A DNA stretch of 64,000 nucleotides from Syntrophobacter fumaroxidans MPOB (GCF_000014965.1 NC_008554.1:2716001-2780000); one strand, 5' to 3'; counted from the first letter of the stretch, positions 37,079-47,206 are shown. Program-made: numbers and translations. The notes: generated by a model from the letters alone, not told the origin.

Positions 37079-38496
37079 CGATCAACCTCCAGCGGCCCAG
37101 AGAGGAGGCGAGCCCTTTTGATCTCCGGCCCGGTTCCACCGGCGCCTCGGTCCTTTTCAGGCGGCACTGCCGCTGCTTCCAGCATCCGTCGAATCTCGAG
37201 GAACTGACGGCCCGTCAAAGGAATCCGAACATCCATCCAGAATTCGTTGAAGGGTCTGTCCGGGAAACCGGGGTCGGAACATTTCCCGGCATCGAGCGAC
37301 TGGTAGAACCGGAGCGAAGCGCGGCTCATTCTCGTATACGCATCCAGCCAACGCGGCAGGCTGAATGCCTGGCCCGCGATCATCAGGATCGCCAGCGTCA
37401 CCGCCGGCAGGGTGGACCAGCGGCGCGACGGCGTCTTGCGCTCCACGATGGTCCATGCGATCCCAAGCAGCAGGAGTGCTCCCAGCAGGGTAAAGACCGC
37501 GTAACGAGCCACAAAGGCCTGTCCGGAGGGCCGCGTGTACCGGGTGAGTGAAACCAGCAGCATCGGCAGGCTGTTGAACAGGCAAGCCCAGGCGGCCAGC
37601 CTCTTCTCGGCGGAATTTCCCCACCGCAGGATGACCCACACCCCCAGCGCAAACAGCGTAATGCTTACCACATAGTCCCAGACCGGAAAATGAAAATGTC
37701 CCCAGAACAAATAGAGGAAGGGAGACAGGAACGAGCCCGAAAACCAATGAACCAGGTACGCCGGACCGGGGATGGAAGAAAAAACCGCCTGGTTGTGGCT
37801 GGCGGGCGCCATGGAACCCGCAAAGCTCAGATATCCCACTGAAAACAAAACGTAAACCGCGCCCATCATCGCCGCCGGAGCCCGCCGGCCCGCCCGGCCG
37901 ACTCCCGGAGGCATCGCGATGATCGGGTAGAGCGGGATCACGGGGAGCGCCAGTAGCGTGTAATTGTGCGAAAGCACGGAACAGAGGGCGCAGCAGCCAA
38001 TGCCCGCAAGCCTGCCCGCGGACGGAAAACGCGCGTATTCATGGGTCAACAGCAGTGCCCCCAGCAGGAAACCCAGGCTGAGAACGTAGCAGATGTAGAA
38101 GCTGTTCCAGGCAATGGCGTGATGAGCCGCCGCCGCGGAATACACGACACTCAGCGTCAGGGCTTTCGCGAACCCGAGGTGCCGCCTCGCCAGCACATGG
38201 AAGAGAAAAGCATTCAGCCCGGTACCGATGCAGTTTGCCAGAACCAGGAATGAATACCGATCCCCGAAGGTTCGAATCAGCCCGTAAAACGCCAGGTGAC
38301 ACAGCGGGAACCATTGTTCTCCATCCGGGAGAACGAGAAATCGAAGGAGCGGGTTTTCCGCCATTTGTGCCAGTGCGGTCCAGTCGTCCTGGATGAAGAA
38401 GAAACCGGCTCGCCAGAACAGCAAAACCGTCACAGCCGGCAGCACAACGGCGGCGCACACGTTCTTGAGCCGGTCGGCGGTAGCGATGCTTGTCAA
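37075..38496 (-). CDS. polytopic membrane protein, GT-C-like, TTG start
   Basis: The 473-residue protein has about ten helices and an early periplasmic loop with FFIQDDWTAL, the paired acidic residues typical of GT-C glycosyltransferases, followed by a C-terminal soluble tail. The TTG at 38496 is chosen because GGGAGG lies 6 bases upstream and this avoids overlap with the previous gene; the ATG at 38544 would overlap it by 29 bp. It probably transfers a lipid-linked sugar in envelope glycan synthesis. Confidence 0.78.
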   Translation of the reverse strand: MTSIATADRLKNVCAAVVLPAVTVLLFWRAGFFFIQDDWTALAQMAENPLLRFLVLPDGEQWFPLCHLAFYGLIRTFGDRYSFLVLANCIGTGLNAFLFHVLARRHLGFAKALTLSVVYSAAAAHHAIAWNSFYICYVLSLGFLLGALLLTHEYARFPSAGRLAGIGCCALCSVLSHNYTLLALPVIPLYPIIAMPPGVGRAGRRAPAAMMGAVYVLFSVGYLSFAGSMAPASHNQAVFSSIPGPAYLVHWFSGSFLSPFLYLFWGHFHFPVWDYVVSITLFALGVWVILRWGNSAEKRLAAWACLFNSLPMLLVSLTRYTRPSGQAFVARYAVFTLLGALLLLGIAWTIVERKTPSRRWSTLPAVTLAILMIAGQAFSLPRWLDAYTRMSRASLRFYQSLDAGKCSDPGFPDRPFNEFWMDVRIPLTGRQFLEIRRMLEAAAVPPEKDRGAGGTGPEIKRARLLSGPLEVDR

Positions 38497-38515
38497 TGGC
38501 AACCTCCCGCAATCG

Positions 38516-38926
38516 TCACAACCCACTCCTCCGTCTGGCGGCATCCGCGTTGCGTCGATTCCGCCGCAAGCTGTCCGTCATTTCCTCCATTACCGCTTTC
38601 CTGTACAGCAGTTCCGCTTCCGCACGCTTCAGGGCGCTCTCCCAGGCGGCCCGGCCCGGCTCCGGCGCGCTCCCGAGTCGAGGCAAACCTCGCTTTTCCA
38701 TCAGCCGCAACGCTTCCAGCGTCGCCTCGGCCCTGGCAAGCATCATCCGCGCCGAGACCGCTCTCGATTCGATCCGTTGGGCTTCCTCATTCCAGAAACG
38801 TTCCGGAAACAACCGCAAAGCGACGTCCGGCGTTTCCAGAAACCCCACGACGAACATCAGCAGCAGCGACGACACCAGCAGAACGTTTCCGGTTCGCGCG
38901 AAATCAAGGGGGACTCCCTTCGTCAC
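38516..38926 (-). CDS. membrane-anchored coiled-coil protein, unknown
   Basis: The 136-residue product has one N-terminal transmembrane helix (about residues 13-29) and a long helical, charged C-terminal part (ARMMLARAEATLEALRLMEK) predicted as coiled coil. It starts at GTG with AGGAGG about 10 bases upstream and overlaps the preceding glycosyltransferase-like gene by 23 bp. It lies between two GT-C genes, so it may be a small partner of one; no family is recognised. Confidence 0.65.
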   Translation of the reverse strand: MTKGVPLDFARTGNVLLVSSLLLMFVVGFLETPDVALRLFPERFWNEEAQRIESRAVSARMMLARAEATLEALRLMEKRGLPRLGSAPEPGRAAWESALKRAEAELLYRKAVMEEMTDSLRRNRRNADAARRRSGL

Positions 38927-40517
38927 CTGTAACCTTCCTCCTGTATACGACCAGATGCTGATAGGGTTCTCTCTCGGGAATAAATCTGTGGTAGTAGGGA
39001 TCCGCCCTGTTTCCGTACATCTCGTCCGGGCAAGGCAGCGTTATCGCTTCGTATTCCAGGCTTCGGCCAATATACTCCAGGGCGGCGCTCTCCGACGCGT
39101 TGAGCATCAGCTCCCGGTTCCTTCGGGTGTAGTGCCTCTTGACGACCCAGTCGGGCGTCTTCCCCCGGAGCAGCGCTGGGCCCTGGAGGCCGCCGATGAC
39201 CCGGCAGCCGGTGTAGAACTGCAGGGGCAAATCCCCGTAAGTGGTCAGAATGGTGTCTCCAGGGCGGGCGTGGGCGTTGAAAAATGCGATCAGGCTCCCG
39301 TTCACGTCGGGATAATCCGAGAAGAGCTCGGTCAGGAAAAGCCTGAGAGGAATGTTGGGGGAGGTGAGCATGGTCGGGCCGTTTTGCCACGGACGATTGA
39401 CGATGCCCAGCCAGTCCATCGGGAGAATGTGAAGCCAGTTGGTGAACGCAAGCATCAGTCCCAGCAGCACGGCGGCAAATTTTTGACGGTTCCACAGCTT
39501 GCGGATCACCCAGGCGAGCAACATCGCGGCCAGGGGGTACAAGTGCAGCAGGTAGCGGTGTTCCTGTTGGGGAACGGCGAGCATGACCGTAACATTGAAC
39601 AGGATGATCAAGGCAAGGAAAAGGGCGAAGCGTTCGCCCGGGTCTTCGGGAAGCCTCCTTTTGAGAACCGCGTCCCTCCATTTCCAGAGCAGGACCAGGA
39701 CGAGCGGCAGGGGAACGATGAACTGGAAGCAGTCGGAAAAATACCGTCCGAGGGAGCCGAAGATCAGGGTGAAATCCAGCATTCCCGACTGCTGCCCGAG
39801 CCTGAACAGGAATACTCCCGGCAGCAGCAGGAGCGCCGTTGCACAAGCGAGCATGGACACCCTGACGAGCGGCAGCCGGTTTCGATAAACGAGGATGGCT
39901 GCAAGCCCCGCGGAGCCGGCGTAACAAAAGAACAGCAGATAGTTGGCATAGAACAGGAGACATAAGGCCAGCACCAGCGTCGCGGCCGGCTTCCAGCGGG
40001 ACTGCCAGTCTCCGAGGAAAGCGTGCACCGAAACCGTGGCCAACAATGCGCCCATGCTGTAATACCGGCATTGCCTGGAAAAGAGGATGAACACGACGGA
40101 AGTGGCCAGGATCAGGGCGGCAACGAGTGCCCAGGCGGGATCCTCGAAGCGCCTGCGGATCAGCAGGAAAACCATGGCCACACAAGCCAGACCGGCCAGA
40201 GCGCACGGGAAGCGCCCCGCTTCCGTGGTGAAGCCCCCCACCCGGAAGGCGCCTGCCGCGATGTATATCTGAAGCCAGGGCGACCATCGCCACAGCGTGT
40301 CCGAGCCGAACTCCCGCCCTTCTTCCTGGGAGATGAAGTTCTTGCCGTCGAAGGCGAGGGGTACGCCGTGTTCGAGCACGCTTCCGGCAAGGCAGGCCGT
40401 TTCCGCCTCATCCTGCCAAAGGGGACGATGGTCGAGCCGGTACAGGAACAGGAAGGAAGCACACAGAAGTATCGCCGGGAAAAGGAAGCCGCAAGCGCGG
40501 GATGGCATTAGCTTCAT
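38904..40517 (-). CDS. GT-C family glycosyltransferase (ArnT/PMT-like)
   Basis: The 537-residue protein has an N-terminal helix followed by YRLDHRPLWQDEAETACLA, the acidic first periplasmic loop of ArnT/PMT-type enzymes that use polyprenyl-phosphate sugars. About eleven more helices and a soluble C-terminal domain of about 150 residues follow. The ATG at 40517 is the first giving the expected N-terminal helix. It is the first gene of a five-gene minus-strand envelope-glycan operon. Confidence 0.87.
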   Translation of the reverse strand: MKLMPSRACGFLFPAILLCASFLFLYRLDHRPLWQDEAETACLAGSVLEHGVPLAFDGKNFISQEEGREFGSDTLWRWSPWLQIYIAAGAFRVGGFTTEAGRFPCALAGLACVAMVFLLIRRRFEDPAWALVAALILATSVVFILFSRQCRYYSMGALLATVSVHAFLGDWQSRWKPAATLVLALCLLFYANYLLFFCYAGSAGLAAILVYRNRLPLVRVSMLACATALLLLPGVFLFRLGQQSGMLDFTLIFGSLGRYFSDCFQFIVPLPLVLVLLWKWRDAVLKRRLPEDPGERFALFLALIILFNVTVMLAVPQQEHRYLLHLYPLAAMLLAWVIRKLWNRQKFAAVLLGLMLAFTNWLHILPMDWLGIVNRPWQNGPTMLTSPNIPLRLFLTELFSDYPDVNGSLIAFFNAHARPGDTILTTYGDLPLQFYTGCRVIGGLQGPALLRGKTPDWVVKRHYTRRNRELMLNASESAALEYIGRSLEYEAITLPCPDEMYGNRADPYYHRFIPEREPYQHLVVYRRKVTGDEGSPP

Positions 40518-40646
40518 GAAGACCTGAGCATCTCGAAAAGAAATCCATGAACGGCTGTGGAGCCGCGGCCCCTTTGTCCGCGCACATCCGGCATCGGCAC
40601 GGCCGACTGAAGAACGGCGTCCGACGGGCATGAATCACTCGCCTGA

Positions 40647-40675
40647 TTGCTTTTTACTCGAAACTGCTGTATGGA
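40647..40675 (+). promoter_or_regulatory. candidate sigma-70 promoter for the GT2 gene
   Basis: TTGCTT, a 17-base spacer and TATGGA lie about 100 bases before the GT2 start in a divergent spacer. The match is weak. Confidence 0.3.
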
Positions 40676-40771
40676 AAGCTCACGGTCGCGTGAGGCTCCC
40701 ATTCGGGTGGTCGAGCCCCTCCCGAATCAATCACGACCGATATAGCAGACGCATGGAGAGAATAAAAGAAA

Positions 40772-41566
40772 ATGTTGACCGGGAAAAAGATCGTCGTCGT
40801 CATGCCCGCTTACAATGCGGCGCAGACGCTGGAGCAGACGTTCAAAGACATTCCCATGGATATTATCGATGAGGTGCTTCTCGTAGACGACGCGTCTCGC
40901 GACGAAACCATCAAGGTGGCTCAGCGCCTGGGGATAAAGTGCTTCCTGCACGAGCGGAACATGGGGTACGGCCGCAACCAGAAGACCTGTTACACCGAGG
41001 CCATGAAGCTGGATGCCGACATCGTGGTCATGCTTCACCCCGACTACCAGTATTCGCCCAGGATCATTCCGGCATTGGCGGGCCTGGTTGCGAGCGGGGA
41101 ATACGATGTCGCGCTCGGGTCGAGAATACTGGGCGGCAAAACCCGGCAAGGCGGCATGCCGCTCTACAAATACATCTCCAATCGTTTTCTCACCGCTTTC
41201 GAGAACCTGCTGCTGGACGCGAAGCTGTCCGAATACCACACCGGCTTTCGCGCCTTCTCGCGGCGCGTGCTCGAAACCCTCCCCATCTGGGAGAATTCCG
41301 ACGATTTCGTGTTCGACAACGAGATGCTCGCCCAGGCGATCTACTTCTCCTTCGCGGTGGGGGAGGTTTCCTGCCCGACCCGCTACTTTCCGGAAGCGTC
41401 GTCGATAAATTTCAGGCGAAGCGTGAAATACGGCCTGGGCGTGCTGGCGACCTCGGTGAAGTTCGTTTTGCAGAGGCTGGGCATTGCAAGGTTCAGGATT
41501 TTTTCGCCCTCCGGCCGCACCATCAAGCCGCCTTCCTATTATCAGGAAAAGACCTCCTCACCCTGA
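40772..41566 (+). CDS. glycosyltransferase family 2, polyprenyl-phosphate sugar synthase-like
   Basis: The 264-residue GT-A enzyme shows [28 protein letters not shown] and the divergent DxD region [10 protein letters not shown] typical of the dolichyl-phosphate-mannose-synthase-like branch. It has no membrane helices. It could supply lipid-linked sugar to the GT-C enzymes encoded just upstream on the other strand. GGAG lies 13 bases before the ATG. Confidence 0.9.
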   Translation: MLTGKKIVVVMPAYNAAQTLEQTFKDIPMDIIDEVLLVDDASRDETIKVAQRLGIKCFLHERNMGYGRNQKTCYTEAMKLDADIVVMLHPDYQYSPRIIPALAGLVASGEYDVALGSRILGGKTRQGGMPLYKYISNRFLTAFENLLLDAKLSEYHTGFRAFSRRVLETLPIWENSDDFVFDNEMLAQAIYFSFAVGEVSCPTRYFPEASSINFRRSVKYGLGVLATSVKFVLQRLGIARFRIFSPSGRTIKPPSYYQEKTSSP

Positions 41567-41586
41567 TGGCGCGCGCGGCGGACAAC

Positions 41587-41630
41587 GATCCCCGAACTGC
41601 CTGGAAGCCCCGCCCATTTGATCGGGGATC
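41587..41630. terminator. inverted repeat between convergent genes
   Basis: GATCCCCGA and TCGGGGATC are separated by 26 bases, between the convergent GT2 and recombinase genes. It may stop transcription from both sides, but has no T-run. Confidence 0.4.
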
Positions 41631-41636
41631 ATCGCT

Positions 41637-42683
41637 CTACCCGGGCCGCCCGTCGAAAGGCAGGCGTTTTTCCATTCCCGAAACCCCGCCGCCCGAACAG
41701 GCGTCCACGGCCCGGTCGATGTTCCCGGCGCCGAACCGCGCATAGCGCTCGGTCAATCGAATGGTCGAATGACCCAGAAGAGCCTTGAGCGCCGGCAGAC
41801 CGATACCCCTTTGCACCGTCCGGGCCGCAAAGGTGTGCCGGAGCGAGTGGATCACAAAACCGGGATCCCCTCCCAGCCCCATCTGCTTGCGAACCCACTT
41901 CCAGTTGTATTCGGCCTGCTGATACGTCACGTTCGAAAAGGGAGACTTTATCCCCATTCCCATGCGCTGCATCAACATCGATCTGACCCTGCGGGTCATC
42001 GGCAGGATTCTGTTTCTTCCGGATTCCACGTCAATTCCGATTTTCCCGCCCACCAGATCCACACCTTTCCATTTCAGTGACAACACCTCGCTCAGGCTGG
42101 CCCCAGTGTCCAGGAGCACCATGTAGAGGTCCGCGGCATCGTGCCTGCCCGTTCTCCTCAAAAGCGCGAGGAGTCTGCTCTCCTCCTCCGGGCTGAGGGT
42201 CCTCAGCCTGCCCTCCTTTTCCTTGAGCCTGTCGAATCGCGGCACCCGGTCGATGACACGCCATTCGTTGCACGACATCCTCAGCAGGGTTTGAAGCACG
42301 GAGAGCTTACTGTTGATGGTGGCCGCGCTGTTCCCGTCGGATTGAAGCTGCCTGACCAGACCCCGGACCTCGTTCTCGCCGATATCCTTCAGTCGGATGT
42401 CGTTTCCCAGCTTTTCCAGCAGCGATCTTGCGTGAAACCCGACGGTCTTCGCACTCTTCTTGTGATTCCAGTGGACCTTGAAGGCCCGCGCCATGGCCTC
42501 ACTCAAGCTCATTTCCCCCCGAATCGGCTCATGCGAAACCACACCCGTCAGCGTCCGTCTCAAAGCGGCCTCGAAATCCAATGCCTTCAACCGCTCGGAC
42601 GTCGCGGCGCTCTTCCTGATCCGTGGATGTCCCTTCACCTTGACATCCACCCAGTAGACCTCTCCTCGCCTGTACACGGACAT
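41637..42683 (-). CDS. tyrosine recombinase/phage-type integrase with altered catalytic Arg
   Basis: The 348-residue protein has an N-terminal Arm-type region (MSVYRRGEVYWVDVKVKGHP), a SAM-like core-binding domain and a C-terminal catalytic domain. The second motif (HSLRH) and the nucleophile (LLGHSTIRLTERYARF) are intact. The first catalytic arginine, usually in TGxRxxE, appears as Ser in TGASLSEVLSLKW. Either it is impaired or another Arg takes the role. The ATG at 42683 has GGAGGG 7 bases upstream. No tRNA is beside it, so its attachment site is not visible. It may have brought in the copper-resistance genes that follow. Confidence 0.88.
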   Translation of the reverse strand: MSVYRRGEVYWVDVKVKGHPRIRKSAATSERLKALDFEAALRRTLTGVVSHEPIRGEMSLSEAMARAFKVHWNHKKSAKTVGFHARSLLEKLGNDIRLKDIGENEVRGLVRQLQSDGNSAATINSKLSVLQTLLRMSCNEWRVIDRVPRFDRLKEKEGRLRTLSPEEESRLLALLRRTGRHDAADLYMVLLDTGASLSEVLSLKWKGVDLVGGKIGIDVESGRNRILPMTRRVRSMLMQRMGMGIKSPFSNVTYQQAEYNWKWVRKQMGLGGDPGFVIHSLRHTFAARTVQRGIGLPALKALLGHSTIRLTERYARFGAGNIDRAVDACSGGGVSGMEKRLPFDGRPG

Positions 42684-42726
42684 TGCCGTTCCCTCCACAC
42701 GATGAATCGTCCGGATCATAAAGACC

Positions 42727-42739
42727 ACTGTGACACAGT
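42727..42739. promoter_or_regulatory. perfect palindrome upstream of the recombinase
   Basis: ACTGTG-A-CACAGT lies about 45 bases before the recombinase start, in an AT-rich promoter region. It may be an operator. Confidence 0.4.
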
Positions 42740-43016
42740 CTGCACCATAAACCATTTAATTTATAAGTGCTACTAAATTCCCTCACAGCATTTTAATCTA
42801 TGATAACAGAGCGACAAGGTGCAAAATCAGGAGAGATTAGACAAATTTCAAGTAGTTATGGCTTTCGGCAGGGAGCGGTATTGCATCGGACCGTCGAATT
42901 ATTTTCACATCCGCGAAGGCAGGAGGAGGATCATTCCCGCACCACGGAGCCGGCCGGCCCGCGTGGGGGGTTGACGCTGGCTTATTGAAGGGGGACCGGC
43001 CTTGAGGATGGGACCG
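42740..43016. other. AT-rich intergenic region
   Basis: No gene is supported. The left part is AT-rich and probably holds the recombinase promoter; the right part lies behind the next gene, which is also on the minus strand. Confidence 0.45.
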
Positions 43017-43547
43017 CTAAAGGCCGGAAGCGGGTAGATCCACGGCCTGACAGTCCGTGGTCCTGAGTGCCCAGTCCGGGCCGACTTTCTCGAGAAAGCC
43101 GAGACCGACGGCGTCGGAAATCTTCTGCACATCGCCGCCCTCGATCCGGGCGACGCCGGCCTTCCGGAGTTCGTCCATCTCTTTCTTCACGACCTCGCGG
43201 AGTTTTGAGAGGTCCTTCCCGAAGGCCCTTTCGATATCCTGCGGGTAAACCTCGCCGCCCCTGCCGGCAACGCCGAAGAAGACGTATCCCGGCCCGACGA
43301 GCAGGGCGATATCCTGGTTCGTGCGGCTGACGGCAAGCACCGCCCAGACGTCGGCATCCGCCGCATCGACTGCGGCGTTGGGCAGGTCCCTGGCCCAGTC
43401 CAGGGCTTTATCCTTCACGGTGGCGGCCCTGACCATCACACCGCCCATGGGGCAGAGATCACTTACCGAGCATGCGGGGTCCGTCTTCAGCACGATCATC
43501 CCCACCAACCCCAACAACGCCAAAGACCACCAGATCCCCTGCTTCAT
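43017..43547 (-). CDS. small exported protein, unknown function
   Basis: The 176-residue product has an N-terminal hydrophobic signal or anchor (about residues 5-21). A soluble domain follows with VWAVLAVSRTNQDIALLVG, FFGVAGRGGEVYPQD and a charged helical middle (LREVVKKEMDELRKAGV). GGAGGGG lies 7 bases before the ATG at 43547. It has no recognised family. It sits between the recombinase and the copper-efflux genes, with 356 bp separating it from the latter. Confidence 0.7.
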   Translation of the reverse strand: MKQGIWWSLALLGLVGMIVLKTDPACSVSDLCPMGGVMVRAATVKDKALDWARDLPNAAVDAADADVWAVLAVSRTNQDIALLVGPGYVFFGVAGRGGEVYPQDIERAFGKDLSKLREVVKKEMDELRKAGVARIEGGDVQKISDAVGLGFLEKVGPDWALRTTDCQAVDLPASGL

Positions 43548-43903
43548 GTCGTTTCCCCTCCCTTTCGCCGTCAGCGACGGCGAGCCTTCCGATTTTTGTC
43601 CCGTTCGCATCCCCGAAATCCATCACTGGTGGAGTTTCAGTATGGAATTGCCCGCGCGCGGGGTCAAGGTGCCCGTCCATGCACGGGAAAAGCCACTCAT
43701 TCCGGAAAGAACCCCCCCGGGGCCTCACCGTGCAATCCACTGCCGGAACCGTCGCAGGCGGAGGTGCAGGCGCGGTCCCGTCGCCCGTCCGGTGTTCCCC
43801 CCTCTCCGCGATTCATGCCCCGCCGTGCTCCAACGGGATCCACTCCGGGCGAAAGCACCGCCTCACGGCCCACCCCCGCCATCGGTGAGAAATTTCCACA
43901 GCG
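43548..43903. other. intergenic region, no gene seen
   Basis: This spacer between the end of the RND pump gene and the small exported protein gene shows only short proline-rich open frames. No clear terminator was found. Confidence 0.45.
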
Positions 43904-46900
43904 TCATGTGCCGACTTCGGTGGATATCGCGGGCGGCGCGGGCACGGAGGCCCTCCCGCCCTTTTTCAGCTCGAAGTGCCATTTCCAGACCTCGTACACC
44001 GCCGGGTAGACGAGCAATTCGAGGAGGAAGGAGGTGAGGATCCCCCCGATCATCGGTGCGGCAATGCGCTTCATGGTGTCCGCCCCTGCCCCGATGGCCC
44101 ACATGATCGGCACGAGACCGATGAAGGTGGTCGTCACCGTCATGAACTTGGGCCTGAGGCGCTTGACTGCCCCCTCCATGATTGCGGCCCGCAGCTCGTC
44201 GAGATTGCGCAGCCGCCCATCGGCTTTTGCCTGCTCGTAAGCAATATCGAGGTACAACAGCATGAAGACACCGGTTTCGGCGTCGACGCCCAGGAGCGCG
44301 ATCAGCCCCACCCAGACGCCGACGCTCATGTTGTAGCCGAGCAGGTGCAGGAACCAGACGGCCCCGACCGCCGAGAACGGCACCGCGAGGAGCACGATCA
44401 TGGTCTTAACCACGGATCGGGTGTTGAGGTAAAGCAGGAGCAGGATGAGCAGGAGGGTGAAGGGAATCACGACCTTCAGGCGCTCCCGGACTCGCTCCAT
44501 CGCCTCGTATTGGCCGCTCCACGCGAGGGCGTTGCCGGGGGGCAGCTTCACGCGGTCACGCAGAAGCGCCTCGGCCTCCCGCACAAAGCTTTGCGGGTCG
44601 CGCCCTGCGAGGTCCACGTAAACGTAGCCGGTGAGCAGGCCGTCCTCATTGCGGATCATGCCCGGACCGGTCTTCACGACGACGTCGGCGAGCCGGCCGA
44701 GCGGCACCTGGACCCGACCGTCGCCGACAGGCACCAGGACGGCCGCGAGCGACTCCTCGTCAGCACGAAAGTCCGGCAGGTAGCGAACATTCACCGTATA
44801 GCGCTCCCGCCCCTCCACGGTGGTCGTCACGCTCTCCCCGCCGACCGCGGCAGCAAGGACGTCCTGCGCCTCCTGAACGCTCAGCCCGTAACGCGCCAGT
44901 TCCTGGCGCCTCCAGGCGACATCGAGGAAATACCCCCCGGCGGTGCGCTCGGCGAACACGCTCCGGGCGCCCTTCACACCCTTCAGAACGGCCTCGGTCG
45001 CCACGCCGATGCGTTCGATCTCCGCGAGGTCGGAGCCGGAGATCTTCAATCCGACCGGTGTCCGGATGCCGGTCGCGAGCATATCGATGCGCCCCTTGAT
45101 CGGCATCGTCCAGGCGTTCGAAAGTCCAGGCATCCGTAAGGCGTCGTTCATCTCGTCGATGAGGCGCTCCTGGGATATGGTGTCGGGAGTGATGTGCCTC
45201 AGCAGCGGGGTAAGCCACTCCGGAGACCACGACGAATACCACGTGTCGATCTTTCGCCAGTCGGATTTGGGCTTGAGCGTAACGACGGTCTCGAGCATGG
45301 AAAGCGGCGCCGGGTCGGTGGAGGTGCCGGCGCGCCCGGCCTTGCCGAGGACCCGGTCGACCTCCGGAAAGGAAGCGATGATGCGGTCCGTCACCTGCAA
45401 AAGCCTCCCGGCCTCGCTGATCGAGATGCCGGGCATCGTGGTCGGCATGTAGAAGAGCGAGCCTTCCTCGAGCGGCGGCATGAATTCGCTGCCGAGCCTC
45501 AGGAAAGCCGGCACCGTCGCGACGACGAGCAGGATCGCGGCGGCGATCACGAGCCACTTGCGCCGCAAGGTCCAGGCTGCGACGGGAGCGTACAGCCGCA
45601 TGAGGACGCGGCTCACCGGATGGCTCTCCTCCTGGCGGACGGTGCCGACGAGAAGGGCGTTGGCAGTGCGGCGAAGCCAGGCCGGCCCGAATTCGAAGGG
45701 GTGCGGGCGGGTCAGGAGCATTCGCAGCGCGGGATCGAGAGTGACCGCGAGGACCGCCGCCACGAACATGGAGAGGGTCTTCGTGTAGGCGAGGGGTTTG
45801 AAAAGCCTCCCCTCCTGCGCTTCGAGCGCGAGGATGGGAAGGAAGGAGACCCCGATCACGAGCAGCGAAAAGAAGCTTGGACCGGCGACCTGCGTGATCG
45901 CCTTCTGGATGACGAGCCGGTAGTCGCCCTTCCGACCCGCCCGCTCCCACGCCTCGAGTTTCTTGTGGGCCTGCTCGACGACCACGATCGCCGCGTCATC
46001 GAGGGCCCCGATGGCGATCGCGATGCCGCCGAGCGACATGATGTTCGCGGTCAGGCCGAGTCCGCCGAAGGGTATGAAGGCGATCAGCACCGCGACCGGG
46101 ATCGTGACCACCGGGATGAGCGCGCTCGGGGGATGCCAGAGGAAGAGCATGATGATGGCCGAGATCGTGACGATGACTTCGATGATGGCGGTGGTGAGCG
46201 TCCGGATTGCCCGGCGGATGAGATCGGAGCGGTCGTAGGCGGTCAGCAGCCGCACACCCTCGGGAAGCCCCGGTCCGATCTCGACAAGCTTGCGCTTGAG
46301 GCGGTCGATCACCTCGAGCGCGTTCTGTCCCTGGCGCATCACGACGATGCCCGACACAACCTCCCCTCGGCCGTCGAGCTCGGCGATGCCGCGTCGCAGG
46401 TCCGGTCCCACCGTGACCTGCCCGATGTCGCGCACCCGGATCGGCGAGCCGTTCTCGCTCGAAGATACGACGATCTCTTCGAAGTCCTCGATCGTACGGG
46501 CATAGCCACGCCCCCGCACCATGTATTCGGTCCCGCCGAACTCGATAAGACGGGCCCCGGTCTCGACGTTGCCGCCGCGCACCGCCTCCGTGACCCGCTG
46601 GATCGGGATGCCGTAGGCACGAAGGCGCGCGGGGTCAACATTCACCTGGTACTGCTTCTGGTAACCGCCCACCGCGGCGACCTCGGCCACACCCGGCACG
46701 GCCTTGAGGTGGTAGCGCAGATACCAGTCCTGGAGCGAGCGCAATTCGGCGAGGCTGCGCTTGCCGGTCTCGTCCACCAGCGCGTACTGGAAAACCCAGC
46801 CGAGACCCAGAGCATCGGGGCCGAGCTCGGTCTTCACCCCCGGCGGGAGCGACGGCACGACCGGGGACAGGTATTCGAGCGTGCGTGAACGCGCCCAGTA

Positions 46901-47206
46901 GAGGTCGGTGCCGTCCTCGAAGATGACGTAGACGAAAGAGTACCCGAAGTCCGAGAAACCGCGCACTGCCCGAACCCCCGGGGCACCGAGCATGGCGGTC
47001 ACGATCGGATAGGTGACCTGGTCCTCCACGAGGTCGGGGGAGCGGTCCCAGCGGGAATAAACGATGACCTGGGTGTCGGAGAGGTCCGGGATGGCGTCGA
47101 GCGGCATTCGCACGATGGACCACCACCCGGCGACCACGGCGGCGAGCACCGCCGCGAAGACGACGAGCTTATTGCGCACGGAAAAGTCGACAATGCGGTC
47201 GATCAT
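43904..47206 (-). CDS. cusA: Cu(I)/Ag(I) efflux RND pump CusA
   Basis: The 1100-residue inner-membrane pump of the heavy-metal RND family has about twelve helices with two large periplasmic loops. CusA-type markers include DLSDTQVIVYSRWDRSPDLVE near the N-terminus and NAWTMPIKGRIDMLATGIRT, which carries one of the metal-relay methionines of CusA. The segment GGIAIAIGALDDAAIVVVE contains the membrane acidic residues for proton coupling. Its ATG overlaps the cusB stop (ATGA). It expels monovalent copper or silver from the periplasm with CusB and an outer-membrane channel, but no CusC gene is next to it. Confidence 0.93.
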   Translation of the reverse strand: MIDRIVDFSVRNKLVVFAAVLAAVVAGWWSIVRMPLDAIPDLSDTQVIVYSRWDRSPDLVEDQVTYPIVTAMLGAPGVRAVRGFSDFGYSFVYVIFEDGTDLYWARSRTLEYLSPVVPSLPPGVKTELGPDALGLGWVFQYALVDETGKRSLAELRSLQDWYLRYHLKAVPGVAEVAAVGGYQKQYQVNVDPARLRAYGIPIQRVTEAVRGGNVETGARLIEFGGTEYMVRGRGYARTIEDFEEIVVSSSENGSPIRVRDIGQVTVGPDLRRGIAELDGRGEVVSGIVVMRQGQNALEVIDRLKRKLVEIGPGLPEGVRLLTAYDRSDLIRRAIRTLTTAIIEVIVTISAIIMLFLWHPPSALIPVVTIPVAVLIAFIPFGGLGLTANIMSLGGIAIAIGALDDAAIVVVEQAHKKLEAWERAGRKGDYRLVIQKAITQVAGPSFFSLLVIGVSFLPILALEAQEGRLFKPLAYTKTLSMFVAAVLAVTLDPALRMLLTRPHPFEFGPAWLRRTANALLVGTVRQEESHPVSRVLMRLYAPVAAWTLRRKWLVIAAAILLVVATVPAFLRLGSEFMPPLEEGSLFYMPTTMPGISISEAGRLLQVTDRIIASFPEVDRVLGKAGRAGTSTDPAPLSMLETVVTLKPKSDWRKIDTWYSSWSPEWLTPLLRHITPDTISQERLIDEMNDALRMPGLSNAWTMPIKGRIDMLATGIRTPVGLKISGSDLAEIERIGVATEAVLKGVKGARSVFAERTAGGYFLDVAWRRQELARYGLSVQEAQDVLAAAVGGESVTTTVEGRERYTVNVRYLPDFRADEESLAAVLVPVGDGRVQVPLGRLADVVVKTGPGMIRNEDGLLTGYVYVDLAGRDPQSFVREAEALLRDRVKLPPGNALAWSGQYEAMERVRERLKVVIPFTLLLILLLLYLNTRSVVKTMIVLLAVPFSAVGAVWFLHLLGYNMSVGVWVGLIALLGVDAETGVFMLLYLDIAYEQAKADGRLRNLDELRAAIMEGAVKRLRPKFMTVTTTFIGLVPIMWAIGAGADTMKRIAAPMIGGILTSFLLELLVYPAVYEVWKWHFELKKGGRASVPAPPAISTEVGT

